Part shown: positions 1 to 9,715 of the stretch, piece by piece
Position numbering within the stretch: position 1 is the first letter of the stretch
Layout of the letters: each line of letters starts with the position of its first letter
Origin: an uncultured Fodinibius sp.
GTDB taxonomy: Bacteria; Bacteroidota; Rhodothermia; Balneolales; Balneolaceae
Direction: 5' to 3'
NCBI GenBank assembly: GCA_913057775.1
Contig: CAJXOG010000002.1
Span: forward strand, 1 to 64,000
DNA length: 64,000 nucleotides
The notes under the pieces: model-generated
Seen by the model: the letters and a program-made list of their open reading frames with translations, nothing else
Told to the model about the DNA's origin: nothing
Database searches by the model: none
Translations under genes and position numbers: made by a program

Positions 1-1260
1 CAGTTTCAAGCTGATGCCGCCGTTAGTCTGTTGAACCAAGATATTTCTGAAGGAACGCTCACCCAAGAGGCGGCTGAAGATTTGGGACTTACTCTTGATA
101 GAAATACTGAAACCCTGCTCGATCAGTTATCGTGGCTGATTATTATCAATGAAAATATGGATACGCTGCCCATTCGTTTTGATACGGGTACCTCTGGAGC
201 CGCCGCGGAAACCTATTTTCCCACCAGTATATTGGCAACAGAGTCGGAATTGGGGCTCAGCTATTATAACAATAATCTGAAAATGCGATACCGCTGGATA
301 GGGCCCAACTATAACTCACTAGCCAATACAACTGTTCGAAAAGATATTGCGGGCTTCTCAGTGACTGATCGCCTGCAGCTCATGGAAAATCGAATCTATC
401 TTACGCTCGGCTACGAGCGCCTACACGACAATGTGGTGGATAATAAGGATGCTACCACCAACACAACCACCTATCGCACCAATGTGAGTTGGTACCCCGT
501 TGATCCGGGTCTGCCCCGCGTCAGCGTGGGTCTGATGAAGCGGAATCGTGAAAATGGGGTGGTGCTTAACAATCCGTTGGTTGCCGGCATCAGTGGCGTC
601 GATGAGAGAGCCGCCGTACAAAATCTGGCGGTGCAGCAGAGTGACACACTTCTTACGCCCAATCCCCGGTATTCTGATACGTACCAACTGACGGCTTCGG
701 TCTCCCAGGAGTTCGATCTCTTTGGAATTACGCATGATGCAAGTATCAACTTTTCAATGTTGAATACTATTGATGAAGTTTTTAAATACGGCGATGCCCG
801 AAACAACAGTTTCTCGGCGCGGGTCGTAAATCGTTATGATGAATTGCCGCTGCAGACCAACTTGTCTTTCAATATTAATAATACAGTCACGGCCAGTGGA
901 CTTAATGATATTCAGATAATCGGGGCCAGCGTGGGCGGCGAGGTTTTCCTGCTTGATGACAAGCTAACCGTAGATCTGTCGCTGGCGTTTACGAAAAATT
1001 ACTCTGAGTCAAAATCATTGACTACCAATACGAATGGTACTCCTCAGCTGACGTTCGACGATTATTATAAGAGTGGCGACTCCTCTTCAGTATCAGAAAG
1101 CAATTCTTATATTGTGGGAGCTGGAGCGCGATATAACTTAAACCAGCGTCACTCCTTTGTGCTAGATTTCCGATATTCCAACGTGCAAAATACGCTTTCA
1201 ACGTCACGGACATTTCCAAATGATCATCTATTGCGGGTCCGCTACATTTTTAACTTCTAA
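1..1260 (+). CDS. Partial outer-membrane beta-barrel-like protein (5' end outside window)
   Basis: The reading frame is open from base 1, so this is the C-terminal part (about 419 residues) of a longer protein. The visible part alternates polar and hydrophobic residues in short strands rich in Tyr, Asn, Thr and Ser (for example LSYYNNNLKMRYRW and YIVGAGARYNLNQRHSFVLD). It ends in VRYIFNF, and a terminal aromatic residue is typical of a barrel's last strand. This suggests an outer-membrane barrel domain; no specific family is recognised. The stop lies 3 bp before the CHASE2 cyclase start, so the two genes are probably cotranscribed and perhaps translationally coupled. The N-terminal domain is not visible, so function cannot be assigned. 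Confidence 0.6.
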   Translation, partial: QFQADAAVSLLNQDISEGTLTQEAAEDLGLTLDRNTETLLDQLSWLIIINENMDTLPIRFDTGTSGAAAETYFPTSILATESELGLSYYNNNLKMRYRWIGPNYNSLANTTVRKDIAGFSVTDRLQLMENRIYLTLGYERLHDNVVDNKDATTNTTTYRTNVSWYPVDPGLPRVSVGLMKRNRENGVVLNNPLVAGISGVDERAAVQNLAVQQSDTLLTPNPRYSDTYQLTASVSQEFDLFGITHDASINFSMLNTIDEVFKYGDARNNSFSARVVNRYDELPLQTNLSFNINNTVTASGLNDIQIIGASVGGEVFLLDDKLTVDLSLAFTKNYSESKSLTTNTNGTPQLTFDDYYKSGDSSSVSESNSYIVGAGARYNLNQRHSFVLDFRYSNVQNTLSTSRTFPNDHLLRVRYIFNF

Positions 1261-1263
1261 GTT

Positions 1264-3453
1264 ATGGATGAAAGCGACAACACATGGAAACAGCGTCTAG
1301 TCGTTCCTGGCCTAATTGCGGTGAGCCTGATCATCGCGATACTGCTGTCGTTTTCCGGTCCTGTAGAGCAGCTTAAGCTAAACGTAAAGGATCAGCTTTT
1401 TGAAATTCGAGGACCGCTTGCCATTCAGGACACCTCGGTCGTGATTGTTTCCATCAGCCAGCAGGCCGATCAGGAAATTCCATACAAGTATCCCTGGCCA
1501 ACTGATTTGCATGCTAAGCTGATTCGTAACCTTAACCAAGCGGGCGCCAAGGCTATCGGTTTTGATGTACTTTTTGACAAACGGGATAACTACGACCTTG
1601 CTCATGACACCACCTTTGCCGAGGCATTGCAGGAGTATAAAAATGTGGTACTGGGGGCAAGTGTCCAGTCAACCGGCCAAAGTCGTGGACAGGGCTCGAG
1701 CTCGGTGAGTATTTCACTGGTACGTCCCAATCGGGTTCTGCAGAAAGCAAGTCCTCATCCGCCGGGATTGGTACGCGCCTATCGGGATACGGATGCTTCA
1801 ATCCGGAAGTATATCTTAGGTCTGGAGTATAACAATCAGCAATTGTATTCCATGGGACTAGAGCTGCTTAAGCTCTATAGGAACATTGATTCAACCGGTA
1901 TCTCACAAACAACTGAACTTTTAGAGTTCGGTCCGTACGAGATTCCGAAATACAACGAGCATTTGATGGCGATGAATTACTTTGGGGGTCGTGGCACTTT
2001 TCCCACCTATTCCTATGAGACTGTTATTGACGACTCTACAGTTGTGTTGGCGTCCGAGGATTCCACCTTCCAGATGAATACGTTTTCGGATCCCAGCTTT
2101 GGACTCAAACATACTGATGCCTTTAAGGATAAGATTGTGCTAGTGGGGGCTACTATGCCTGAGCTACATGACCTACACTCCACTCCTTTTGCTCAGCAGG
2201 GGACAATGCCGGGTGTGGAGATGCACGCTAATGCTATTCAAACCATCCTGTCAGGAAAATACATACAGCACGTTTCGCCTTGGCTGAATCTGGCGATCTT
2301 AATTGGATTAATAGCCGTGGTCGTTTGGCTGACGCGTCGCTTTGCCGGCTTGTGGGGATTCGTAATATATGCAGGATTGAGCCTCGCGGTAATTGGTCTT
2401 GTGCTGTTTGAGTTCCTACAATTCCGTTTTGTGATGGATTTGGTTGCCATGTTGATGGCGCTTACTGTGGGATATATAACGACACAAAGTTATCAGTATG
2501 TGGTTGAGCAGCGGGAGAAAAAGCGGATTCGCGGATTATTCTCATCCTATGTATCACCTGCGGTGGTTGAAGAGATGGTCGAAGAGGGCAAGGAACCCCA
2601 GTTGGGCGGCGACGAGGTATATATCACGGCCTTTTTTAGCGATATCCAGTCTTTTTCTACGTTTTCTGAGCAGTTGCCCGCCGATACCCTTGTTGGCTTA
2701 ATCAACGAGTATCTATCGGCTATGACGAATATTCTTACCGAGCACGGCGGTACGCTGGACAAATATATCGGGGATGCGATTGTAGCCTTCTTCGGGGCAC
2801 CTGTCCCCCAGAAAGATCATGCCTACAAAGCCTGCGTGGTTTCGCAGCTGATGCAGAACAGGTTATCCGAGCTTCGCGATAAATGGCGCAGTGAAGGTGA
2901 AAAATGGCCCGAAATCGTTCATCACATGCGCAATCGTATCGGCATCAATACCGGCGTTATGGTGACGGGGAATATGGGGTCTGAAAGTCGATTCAATTAC
3001 ACCATGATGGGCGATAATGTAAACCTGGCTGCCCGTTGTGAGAGCGGTGCCAAGCAATTTGGGGTCTATACCATGGTAACTGCTGATACAAAAAAAGAGG
3101 CCGAGCAGTATGGTGACCGATGCGTGTTCCGCTATCTGGATCGCATTGTAGTGAAGGGTAAAACCGAGCCGGTAGATGTCTACGAGATAATGGGACTTCG
3201 TGATGAGCTCAGCGATCGGCAGTTTGCCTGCAAGCAGAAATTTGAGCAAGCTATTGAGGCGTATCAGCAGCGGAAGTGGGAGTATGCTATCCAATTATTT
3301 AAGGAATCCAAGGAGCTGGAGTATTTTCAGCCGAACGACGATTCGTTCATTCATACCAATCCCTCCATTGTTTATATCGACCGATGCGAAGTGATGAAAG
3401 AAAATCCCCCGCCAGAGGATTGGAATGGCGTTAATGTAATGATGACTAAATAG
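1264..3453 (+). CDS. CHASE2 domain-containing adenylate/guanylate cyclase
   Basis: A 729-residue membrane-bound class III nucleotide cyclase. Residues about 12-30 form an N-terminal membrane segment. Residues about 35-335 form a periplasmic CHASE2 sensor. About 338-406 hold three membrane helices, followed by a cytosolic cyclase domain (about 450-640). The two metal-binding aspartates are present: D460 in FFSDIQSF and D504 in YIGDAIVAFFGAP. K500 (LDKYIGD) and the GDNVNLAAR motif fit an adenylate cyclase. It should convert ATP to cAMP in response to an extracytoplasmic signal that cannot be read from sequence. The C-terminal 80 residues look helical and TPR-like. It starts 3 bp after an outer-membrane-type gene, which may be functionally linked. 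Confidence 0.88.
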   Translation: MDESDNTWKQRLVVPGLIAVSLIIAILLSFSGPVEQLKLNVKDQLFEIRGPLAIQDTSVVIVSISQQADQEIPYKYPWPTDLHAKLIRNLNQAGAKAIGFDVLFDKRDNYDLAHDTTFAEALQEYKNVVLGASVQSTGQSRGQGSSSVSISLVRPNRVLQKASPHPPGLVRAYRDTDASIRKYILGLEYNNQQLYSMGLELLKLYRNIDSTGISQTTELLEFGPYEIPKYNEHLMAMNYFGGRGTFPTYSYETVIDDSTVVLASEDSTFQMNTFSDPSFGLKHTDAFKDKIVLVGATMPELHDLHSTPFAQQGTMPGVEMHANAIQTILSGKYIQHVSPWLNLAILIGLIAVVVWLTRRFAGLWGFVIYAGLSLAVIGLVLFEFLQFRFVMDLVAMLMALTVGYITTQSYQYVVEQREKKRIRGLFSSYVSPAVVEEMVEEGKEPQLGGDEVYITAFFSDIQSFSTFSEQLPADTLVGLINEYLSAMTNILTEHGGTLDKYIGDAIVAFFGAPVPQKDHAYKACVVSQLMQNRLSELRDKWRSEGEKWPEIVHHMRNRIGINTGVMVTGNMGSESRFNYTMMGDNVNLAARCESGAKQFGVYTMVTADTKKEAEQYGDRCVFRYLDRIVVKGKTEPVDVYEIMGLRDELSDRQFACKQKFEQAIEAYQQRKWEYAIQLFKESKELEYFQPNDDSFIHTNPSIVYIDRCEVMKENPPPEDWNGVNVMMTK

Positions 3454-3471
3454 ATTAACGGCGCAATTTCA

Positions 3472-3505
3472 TTTGCCATTTACCCATCATAAATGGTATC
3501 TTTTG
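3472..3505 (+). promoter_or_regulatory. Candidate Bacteroidota-type promoter of the SRP RNA
   Basis: TTTG at 3472-3475 is followed after 21 nt by TATCTTTTG at 3497-3505. This resembles the Bacteroidota consensus (TTTG, about 19-21 nt, TAnnTTTG), with one extra T in the -7 box. It sits just upstream of the SRP RNA helix beginning near 3511. The assignment is inference from motif and position. Confidence 0.45.
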
Positions 3506-3507
3506 GC

Positions 3508-3614
3508 TTCGAGGGTAGGCCCTACGCAGCCAGCTCCCTCTCAACTCCGTCAGGACCGGAAGGTAGCAGCGGTAGGAGGTTGTAGCGGCGTGATGTAGGT
3601 CGCTTACCCTCTCT
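3508..3614 (+). ncRNA. ffs: Signal recognition particle RNA (small bacterial 4.5S type)
   Basis: The region holds the conserved SRP domain IV core GTCAGGACCGGAAGGTAGCAGC-like motif at 3549-3570, with the GGAA tetraloop and the A-rich symmetric loop that binds Ffh. The flanks form the long closing helix: GAGGGTAGGCCCTACG at the 5' side (3511-3526) pairs with the 3' side ending in CGCTTACCCTC. A run of seven T follows at 3614-3620, so the RNA's own closing stem serves as terminator. Length of about 105 nt fits the small 4.5S class without an Alu domain. The terminator abuts the 3' end of the convergent ypdA gene. Confidence 0.93.
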
Positions 3615-3618
3615 TTTT

Positions 3619-4575
3619 TTATCCTATCTTTTGTTGGATATCATTGGCAATATGTTCGGCATGGACGCGTGTATTCTCAATAAATAATTTGCTGGTATCC
3701 ATTCCTCCGCAGACTACACCGGCTACATACATCCCCTGGCGATTCGTTTCGAGGGTTTTCTCATCGTATACGGGCATTTTATCTTTATCATCTGTGAGTT
3801 CAATTCCGAAACTTGTCATCAAATCGAAGTTTGGTTTATAACCGGTCATGGCCAACACAAAATCGTTGGCTATGGTTTTCGTGCCCTTGGGGGTATCCAA
3901 GACCACTTCATGTTTCCTTATTTCTTTTACATCGGTATTAAAGTATCCGGTAATTTCTTCATTTTTAATCCGGTTCTGGATATCAGGTTTTACCCAATAT
4001 TTTACTGATTCTTTGATTTGTGAATCACGAACAGCCAAGGTCACGTTGGCGTTAGTTCGATAGGTTTCCAGCGCGGCATCCACGGCCGAGTTACCGCCGC
4101 CAATGACAAGCACATCCTGCCATGCGTAGACATGGGCTTCATCGTAGTAATGGCGAACCTTATCAAGCTCTTCACCGGGGATATCCATCATTTTGGGAAC
4201 ATCGTAAAACCCGGTGGCAACTACTACTTTTGAAGCTTTGTAGCTATCTTGATCAGTTTGAATGGTAAAGGACTGATCCTGACCGGAAATATCCTGAACC
4301 TCTTCATAGAGATGAATATCCAGATCATAGCTTTCAGCAGCCCGACGATAATATTCAAGTGCTTCGCGGCGCGTTGGTTTCGGGTTGTGGGATATGAAGG
4401 GGATATCACCAATCTCTAATCGCTCTGAAGTTGAGAAAAAAGTCATATCTTTGGGATAGTGAAAGATGCTGTTGACCAGACAGCCTCGTTCAATAATTTT
4501 TGTGGGGATGTTTTTCCGTTTCAATTCGATAGCGGTGGCTAATCCAATAGGGCCGGCACCAACAATGATAACCAT
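3619..4575 (-). CDS. ypdA: YpdA/Bdr family putative bacillithiol disulfide reductase
   Basis: A 318-residue FAD/NAD(P)H oxidoreductase of the thioredoxin-reductase fold. It has an N-terminal FAD-binding GAGPIG motif (residues 6-11) and a second dinucleotide motif, VIGGGNSAVDAA, near the middle. The CxxC redox motif of thioredoxin reductases is absent, as in the YpdA family. The FYDVPK and YYDEAHVYAWQ segments resemble YpdA. Family members reduce bacillithiol disulfide, which implies the cell makes bacillithiol; its biosynthesis genes are not in the window. The gene converges with the SRP RNA and its end overlaps that RNA's T-run. No partner gene is close enough to suggest an operon. Confidence 0.82.
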   Translation of the reverse strand: MVIIVGAGPIGLATAIELKRKNIPTKIIERGCLVNSIFHYPKDMTFFSTSERLEIGDIPFISHNPKPTRREALEYYRRAAESYDLDIHLYEEVQDISGQDQSFTIQTDQDSYKASKVVVATGFYDVPKMMDIPGEELDKVRHYYDEAHVYAWQDVLVIGGGNSAVDAALETYRTNANVTLAVRDSQIKESVKYWVKPDIQNRIKNEEITGYFNTDVKEIRKHEVVLDTPKGTKTIANDFVLAMTGYKPNFDLMTSFGIELTDDKDKMPVYDEKTLETNRQGMYVAGVVCGGMDTSKLFIENTRVHAEHIANDIQQKIG

Positions 4576-4685
4576 ATGAGTTTTTATAAAAATGTTCGAG
4601 AATTTTGCCTGTTAAAATACAGCTTTTAACAAAAGGTACCCAAGATCAGTTCTATGAAAGTATCAATACGGGAGATAGGTAATTC

Positions 4686-5636
4686 TTATAAATTACTGCT
4701 CAAATAGTTTTCAATCACAAAGTTGAGCCATCCGCTGGGCTTACTCCAGAAACCAACGTGTCCTCCCTCATCAGTAATAATATAATCAGTATATGGGTTT
4801 TGGTTAATCTTAGCCAAGGGCATTGCTTCAATAGGACAAAGTGGATCTTCTTTGCTGTGAACAAGAAGTGTGTCAATTTTGATATCATCTACAAATCGCC
4901 GGGCCGCACATTGTTCATAGTAATGTTCGGCATCTTCAAAACCGTGGATGGGGGCTGTAACCTGATCGTCAAACTCGTAGATAGTAGATCCTGAAAATTC
5001 AGGTAGATTGGGGAAACGTTTTCGTTTTCTGTTGAGCTTTTTACGCAATGTTCGGAGAAAGCGATATTCGTAAATGCGGTGAAATCCTTTTGAAAGTATG
5101 ATAGAGCCGAGCCGCAAATCATATGGTACTGATACGGCAACAGCAGTATTGACCAGGCTTTCATTACCGGTTTCGCCCAGATATTTAACCAATGCATTAC
5201 CACCGAGCGAAAAGCCTATGGCACCAATTTTTTTGGCGGGATATTTTTCAGAAATCCACTTAAAAACGGTTTGATAATCATTTGTTTCTCCGGAATGATA
5301 AAAACGTGGCTGATTATTGAGCTTTGATCCGCAGCCCCTGAAGTTTACTCCAACTACCGAATATCCTTTGTTGATAAGCGTTTTCATGACCTCGACCATA
5401 TAATATCGGTCGGTTGAACCTTCGAGTCCGTGAAAGAGAGTAATGATGGCATCAGATTCGGGTATAATGTGACAGTCAAGCTCCAGAAAGTCCTCATCGG
5501 GAGTCGGAATCTCGATACTATTTAGTGGAGGCTGTCGGCTATCTCCAAACAATGACCGGGAAATTGTATGAGTATGCCCATTGAAACACCAAGAAGGGGC
5601 TCGAAAATGGGGGACATGTCGCAGGTTTGTCTTCAT
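4686..5636 (-). CDS. YheT-family alpha/beta hydrolase
   Basis: A 316-residue protein of the YheT/UPF0017 alpha/beta-hydrolase family. It opens with the family's FRAPSWCFNGHTHTI segment. The oxyanion/loop region reads HGLEGSTDRYY, the nucleophile elbow is GFSLGGNA, the acid is probably the Asp in SKEDPLCP, and the base is the His in GGHVGF. Members act as cytosolic or membrane-associated esterases/lipases with poorly defined substrates. The gene lies 110 bp upstream of ypdA on the same strand and may be transcribed alone. Confidence 0.85.
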   Translation of the reverse strand: MKTNLRHVPHFRAPSWCFNGHTHTISRSLFGDSRQPPLNSIEIPTPDEDFLELDCHIIPESDAIITLFHGLEGSTDRYYMVEVMKTLINKGYSVVGVNFRGCGSKLNNQPRFYHSGETNDYQTVFKWISEKYPAKKIGAIGFSLGGNALVKYLGETGNESLVNTAVAVSVPYDLRLGSIILSKGFHRIYEYRFLRTLRKKLNRKRKRFPNLPEFSGSTIYEFDDQVTAPIHGFEDAEHYYEQCAARRFVDDIKIDTLLVHSKEDPLCPIEAMPLAKINQNPYTDYIITDEGGHVGFWSKPSGWLNFVIENYLSSNL

Positions 5637-5753
5637 ATCAAAATATTAAACAAGGCTATCAGATTTATCCGGATATGGAAGTTGTTTGAAAGACTTCGAG
5701 AAATTGGGGAAGGGTGCTGTATTATGGTAACATTGGATTAAAGGGATAATACG

Positions 5754-8700
5754 CTAAAGAGCCTTTATTTTTGTCATAGGGATTGTCTGGGAGCCACGAT
5801 CGGTTTCGAGTTGTATGAAATAAACACCACTGCTCAAATTTCGGGCATTAAAAGTTAGAAAATGAGCACCTGCCTCAAAGTTGGTATCCGCCAATTGACG
5901 AACTTTTCGTCCCAACACATCAAAAACGGTTAGTGTTACATGGGAATCTTGGTTAAGGTCAAAATGGATTTCGGTTTGTTCATTAAAGGGGTTGGGATAA
6001 TTTTGGAATAGTTTGGTCTGTTGAGGAATTTCATCGGCTGTAGCTCGACCTGTTGGGGAGACTTCAAATAGATTTCGAGATCGTGCTTCAGTAATTTGGT
6101 CGCGCAGTTCATTAAGATCATCTCCGAAAGCATAGACAAAACCTACCGTGATTTCAGCACCCGGATTTAAGGTATAAGGACCCGAGCTGGTAACGGCAGA
6201 AACATCTGTATTTTGCACATTGGTGCGAACAGTACCGGCTGTTAGTGACGATTCCTTTTCTCCATCCGAAAAGCCATCATAAATACCAAAAGTTACTGAA
6301 TCCTGTCTTCCTTCTACCGCATTATCAATGGCCAGAGCGCCCGAAATTGGGCCTAGATGAGCAACGGCAACGGTAGGCTGGGTGCTTGATGAGGCATCAG
6401 AAATATAGAGTAGACTGTCACTTTCACTGAATGCGATGTTATTATTTCCGGGATTGTTGCCGATATCCCAGTCGTTAAACAGCCCAACATACATGTTTTT
6501 CATCGTCATAAATTGCGATGGATTGCTGATAGTATATTTGACAAACACTACATTGCTGATGGCAGGATCATCGTAGGCAAATGTTTCCAGTTCGATAGAA
6601 GCTCGTCTTGCACTGTCGTTTAAGGTAGTAAATTGGGTAGTGCCTCTTAATCCATTTCCATCCTCGGTCGGTAAAATGGCAACGGCATCTTGAGGTAAAA
6701 AATCACGAGAAACGCGCCCACCGGATGTGCGAACAGCATCAAAAAGCTCCTCATTAAACTTCATCATGAGCCCCCCTTCAAAAAGGAGGTTGTTACCTTC
6801 TTGATATCCACCTGTGCCGTCAGGATAGCGGGGAATAAAGCCAACTCCGCCGCGCCCGGCGAGTGGATCAGAAAACCCAAAGGTACCCTCAGCGCCAAAA
6901 GAAGTTTTAACATTATTACCGGCTATGATATCAAAAAACATATCTTCGTAAACGAGGGCATTAAAATCGTCGTAGTCCAGGCTATTGTCGCGAAATTCTA
7001 ATCGAAATGTGGGTATTTCAGTAAGGTCAAAGTCGTTAGCAATGGTGATTGGGAAACTTAAATCAACAGTGTCGCCAGTCGAAAAGCTGCCTAATTGCTG
7101 TTGTGAGTTATCCAGTTGTACCTCGCTTTCATTTAAGGATAAAAGCTCCAGTTCGAGGTTGGATGTGGTATTACCAACATTGGTAATTGATACTTCGATA
7201 GTTCCTTCTTCGCCCAGTGACAGTTTGTTACCTTCACTGTTGATAAATTCTTGAGATACCACTTTTAAGCCCGGTAGGTTGGTATTCAGTGCTTGGTAGG
7301 CGTTAATTGAACCATGACCAAGCTGATGCTCGAGGTTGGAATTTGAATCATCAATATAATTGGCAGATGCCCGAATTTGCATGCCTATGCGTTCGGGTCC
7401 CCAATTGGGATGTAGATCTTTAACAAGTACCGCAAGTCCACTGACTACGGGTGCAGACATGGAAGTACCAGTGTTGGAAATGTAATCATTGTTATAGGAG
7501 GTGCTGAGAATATCTGTCCCTGTTGCCAGTACATCCAGGTTATATCCAAAATTAGAATAGGAGGATCGATTATCGTTAGGTTCTACTGAACCTACAGCAA
7601 GTGCTTTATCGTAACGCGCAGGATACGCCGTTCTGCTGGCTTCGTTACCAGCGGCAGCAATTACCAGCGATCCCATTTGGGTAGCAAGATTTATGACATC
7701 TTCTTCGGCCTGTGATGCTGATCCCCCACTCCAGCTGCAATTTATGATATCGGCGCCGTTGTTGGCTGCATACAAAATGCCGTCATATCCAAAGCCTACA
7801 ACGTCAGCAAAGTTGGGGGCGCCTCCGGCTTTTACAGGCATATAGGTGGTATTGTAAGCGGCACCGGCAACTCCTTCGCCATTATTCGTTTTTGCTGCGG
7901 CAATGCCGGTTACGTGGGTGCCGTGATCAGTGGCATTATGGATGGGGTTGTTATCTTGTGTGATGTTTTGAGTGTTACTGCCAGACTCCCAGAAATCCCA
8001 GCCAAAAAGATCATCCGTAAATTCGTTACTGTCATTATCAATATTATCTGTGAAATCGGAATCATCATGTAGTGCATCTTCAAGTGTGATACCCCCATCA
8101 CCATTATGGTCTGTTCCATTATCTTGGAGATAAGACCGTACTTCTGAAGCAGTTACCTCCCCATCTGCATTTTGATCGGCCTGAGTAAAAACAGTTGATG
8201 GTATTTCATCTTGATTTATCCATAAATTCTCATTCAGCTCAGAATGGGTATAGCCGACGCCTCCATCGACAACTGCAATGATTATATCTTTGGAACCCTG
8301 GCTTAAATCCCAGGCATCGGTAAAATTATGGGCATCTACGAACTTCTGTATATCAGGATCATTGGGTTCGGCACTCAAATCCCTGATATATCTGGGTTCG
8401 GCATAAGCTACGCCGGGCATCCTATTTATTTTGGAAGCAAGTTGTGCCGGATCAATATTATGACTGAATACAACTTCTTGGATGCGGAGGACATCATTTG
8501 CTGCTGGTACTCGTTGGGCTTTAACCAGTTGCTGTGTTTTTGATGAAAGAAGATGACGACTGTCGTGCGCACCGTACTGGTTTAACAGTTGCTGTACTGC
8601 TGCTTTGGGATTGCTGCCAATTTTACTTTGAATCTGCTGTAGCTTTAGGTCGGATTCATACTTTATAATAAGCCGGTTCGGAAAATAATCGGTTTGCTGC

Positions 8701-8771
8701 GATTGGGAAATCCCCAACATGGGCAGTAAAAAAACAAGAATGAGCAGAACTGTTTGTAGCTTTTTGAGCAT
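5754..8771 (-). CDS. Secreted subtilisin-like S8 serine protease with type IX sorting domain
   Basis: A 1005-residue exported protease. A signal peptide covers about residues 1-23 and an inhibitor-like propeptide about 28-135. The S8 domain has D169 (VVDGGVGYTHSEL), H283 (DHGTHVTG), oxyanion Asn376 (AAAGNE) and nucleophile S437 (GTSMSAP). Between Asp and His lies an insertion with two EF-hand/dockerin-like calcium loops (199-210 DQNADGEVTASE; 221-232 DHNGDGGITLED) and a third Asp-rich stretch. About 500-600 is a CARDB-like region, and about 900-1005 is a type A sorting domain (QNYPNPFN, VFDVLGRKV, LSSGVYFIQL) for export by the type IX system and surface anchoring or release. The gene is monocistronic. 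Confidence 0.92.
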   Translation of the reverse strand: MLKKLQTVLLILVFLLPMLGISQSQQTDYFPNRLIIKYESDLKLQQIQSKIGSNPKAAVQQLLNQYGAHDSRHLLSSKTQQLVKAQRVPAANDVLRIQEVVFSHNIDPAQLASKINRMPGVAYAEPRYIRDLSAEPNDPDIQKFVDAHNFTDAWDLSQGSKDIIIAVVDGGVGYTHSELNENLWINQDEIPSTVFTQADQNADGEVTASEVRSYLQDNGTDHNGDGGITLEDALHDDSDFTDNIDNDSNEFTDDLFGWDFWESGSNTQNITQDNNPIHNATDHGTHVTGIAAAKTNNGEGVAGAAYNTTYMPVKAGGAPNFADVVGFGYDGILYAANNGADIINCSWSGGSASQAEEDVINLATQMGSLVIAAAGNEASRTAYPARYDKALAVGSVEPNDNRSSYSNFGYNLDVLATGTDILSTSYNNDYISNTGTSMSAPVVSGLAVLVKDLHPNWGPERIGMQIRASANYIDDSNSNLEHQLGHGSINAYQALNTNLPGLKVVSQEFINSEGNKLSLGEEGTIEVSITNVGNTTSNLELELLSLNESEVQLDNSQQQLGSFSTGDTVDLSFPITIANDFDLTEIPTFRLEFRDNSLDYDDFNALVYEDMFFDIIAGNNVKTSFGAEGTFGFSDPLAGRGGVGFIPRYPDGTGGYQEGNNLLFEGGLMMKFNEELFDAVRTSGGRVSRDFLPQDAVAILPTEDGNGLRGTTQFTTLNDSARRASIELETFAYDDPAISNVVFVKYTISNPSQFMTMKNMYVGLFNDWDIGNNPGNNNIAFSESDSLLYISDASSSTQPTVAVAHLGPISGALAIDNAVEGRQDSVTFGIYDGFSDGEKESSLTAGTVRTNVQNTDVSAVTSSGPYTLNPGAEITVGFVYAFGDDLNELRDQITEARSRNLFEVSPTGRATADEIPQQTKLFQNYPNPFNEQTEIHFDLNQDSHVTLTVFDVLGRKVRQLADTNFEAGAHFLTFNARNLSSGVYFIQLETDRGSQTIPMTKIKAL

Positions 8772-9022
8772 AGAGATATAAATAAAAGAGAAGATTTATA
8801 AACAGGTGTAGGTCATCAAAAATGGTATATAGAAATAGTATATCAGTTTAATGACGTATATCCAATTCGTTGAAATTTGAAAATAAAATAGTGCGAACAC
8901 ATAACCTATAACAGGCAACATTAAAGATTTAATTCAGTTATTGTAACTGTATAATTAATTGGGCAATTTTAGACGCCATTGAATGTCCGTTTTAATCGAA
9001 TATCGTAATAAATTAACGCACA

Positions 9023-9679
9023 ATGAATAAGAAGGTATTTGTACGATCTTGCAAAATTATAACAACTGCATTAGTACTGGTTTTATCTGCAAGTGTTATT
9101 TCTAATGTTATTTATGCTCAGTCACCAAATTCATCAACAGATAATAATGGGATTCGTCCCTTAAATTATGATGTGGGTATCCATGGATTGACAGCTAATA
9201 CACACTGGCTCAGCGATCTGCATTACAAGGGCAATACCGATTCATTAAGTTTTGATGGCAGTTCGGAACTTGAATTTGTCTATCGAAATGTGCGTACCAT
9301 GTTTCCTCGGTTGGGAGTAGGTTATCAGGTTATGGCCAGCTTTTTTACGGATGGTGAAAACGCCAATTTTGGCGTAGGAGGCTGGGGGATTGGACCAATT
9401 GTTCGGGCATATCCTTTTAAGACTGATCAAATACAACCTTATGTTCAGCTGAACTCATTATTTGGCAATAATATGGGACTGGGAACATTGGCCAATACAA
9501 ACAAGGATCTTGGCTTTCGAGTACGCTTTGGATTGCGTGCCGGTGTAGCTATTCGCCTTTCCGATACATTCGGCTTATTTACTGAGATAGGTTATGATTG
9601 GGAGAGTGATCGCCTTTTCAAATCAGACAGTCGAAACCTGCAAGCCAACATTGGAATCGATTACTACCTCTTTAATTAA
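9023..9679 (+). CDS. Putative outer-membrane beta-barrel protein
   Basis: 218 residues with a clear signal peptide (about 1-33, ending VIYAQ). The mature part carries alternating amphipathic strands rich in Gly, Phe and Tyr (PRLGVGYQVMASFF, VRFGLRAGVAIRLSD, FGLFTEIGYDW) and ends in IDYYLFN, close to a terminal aromatic. This fits a small eight-stranded OmpA/OmpW-like barrel. No precise family is recognised. The start codon at 9023 is followed directly by the basic signal-peptide n-region. The gene converges with the sugar dehydrogenase gene 36 bp downstream. Confidence 0.65.
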   Translation: MNKKVFVRSCKIITTALVLVLSASVISNVIYAQSPNSSTDNNGIRPLNYDVGIHGLTANTHWLSDLHYKGNTDSLSFDGSSELEFVYRNVRTMFPRLGVGYQVMASFFTDGENANFGVGGWGIGPIVRAYPFKTDQIQPYVQLNSLFGNNMGLGTLANTNKDLGFRVRFGLRAGVAIRLSDTFGLFTEIGYDWESDRLFKSDSRNLQANIGIDYYLFN

Positions 9680-9715
9680 TTGAGACTCATAGCTTGAAGG
9701 ATACTTTTTAAATTA

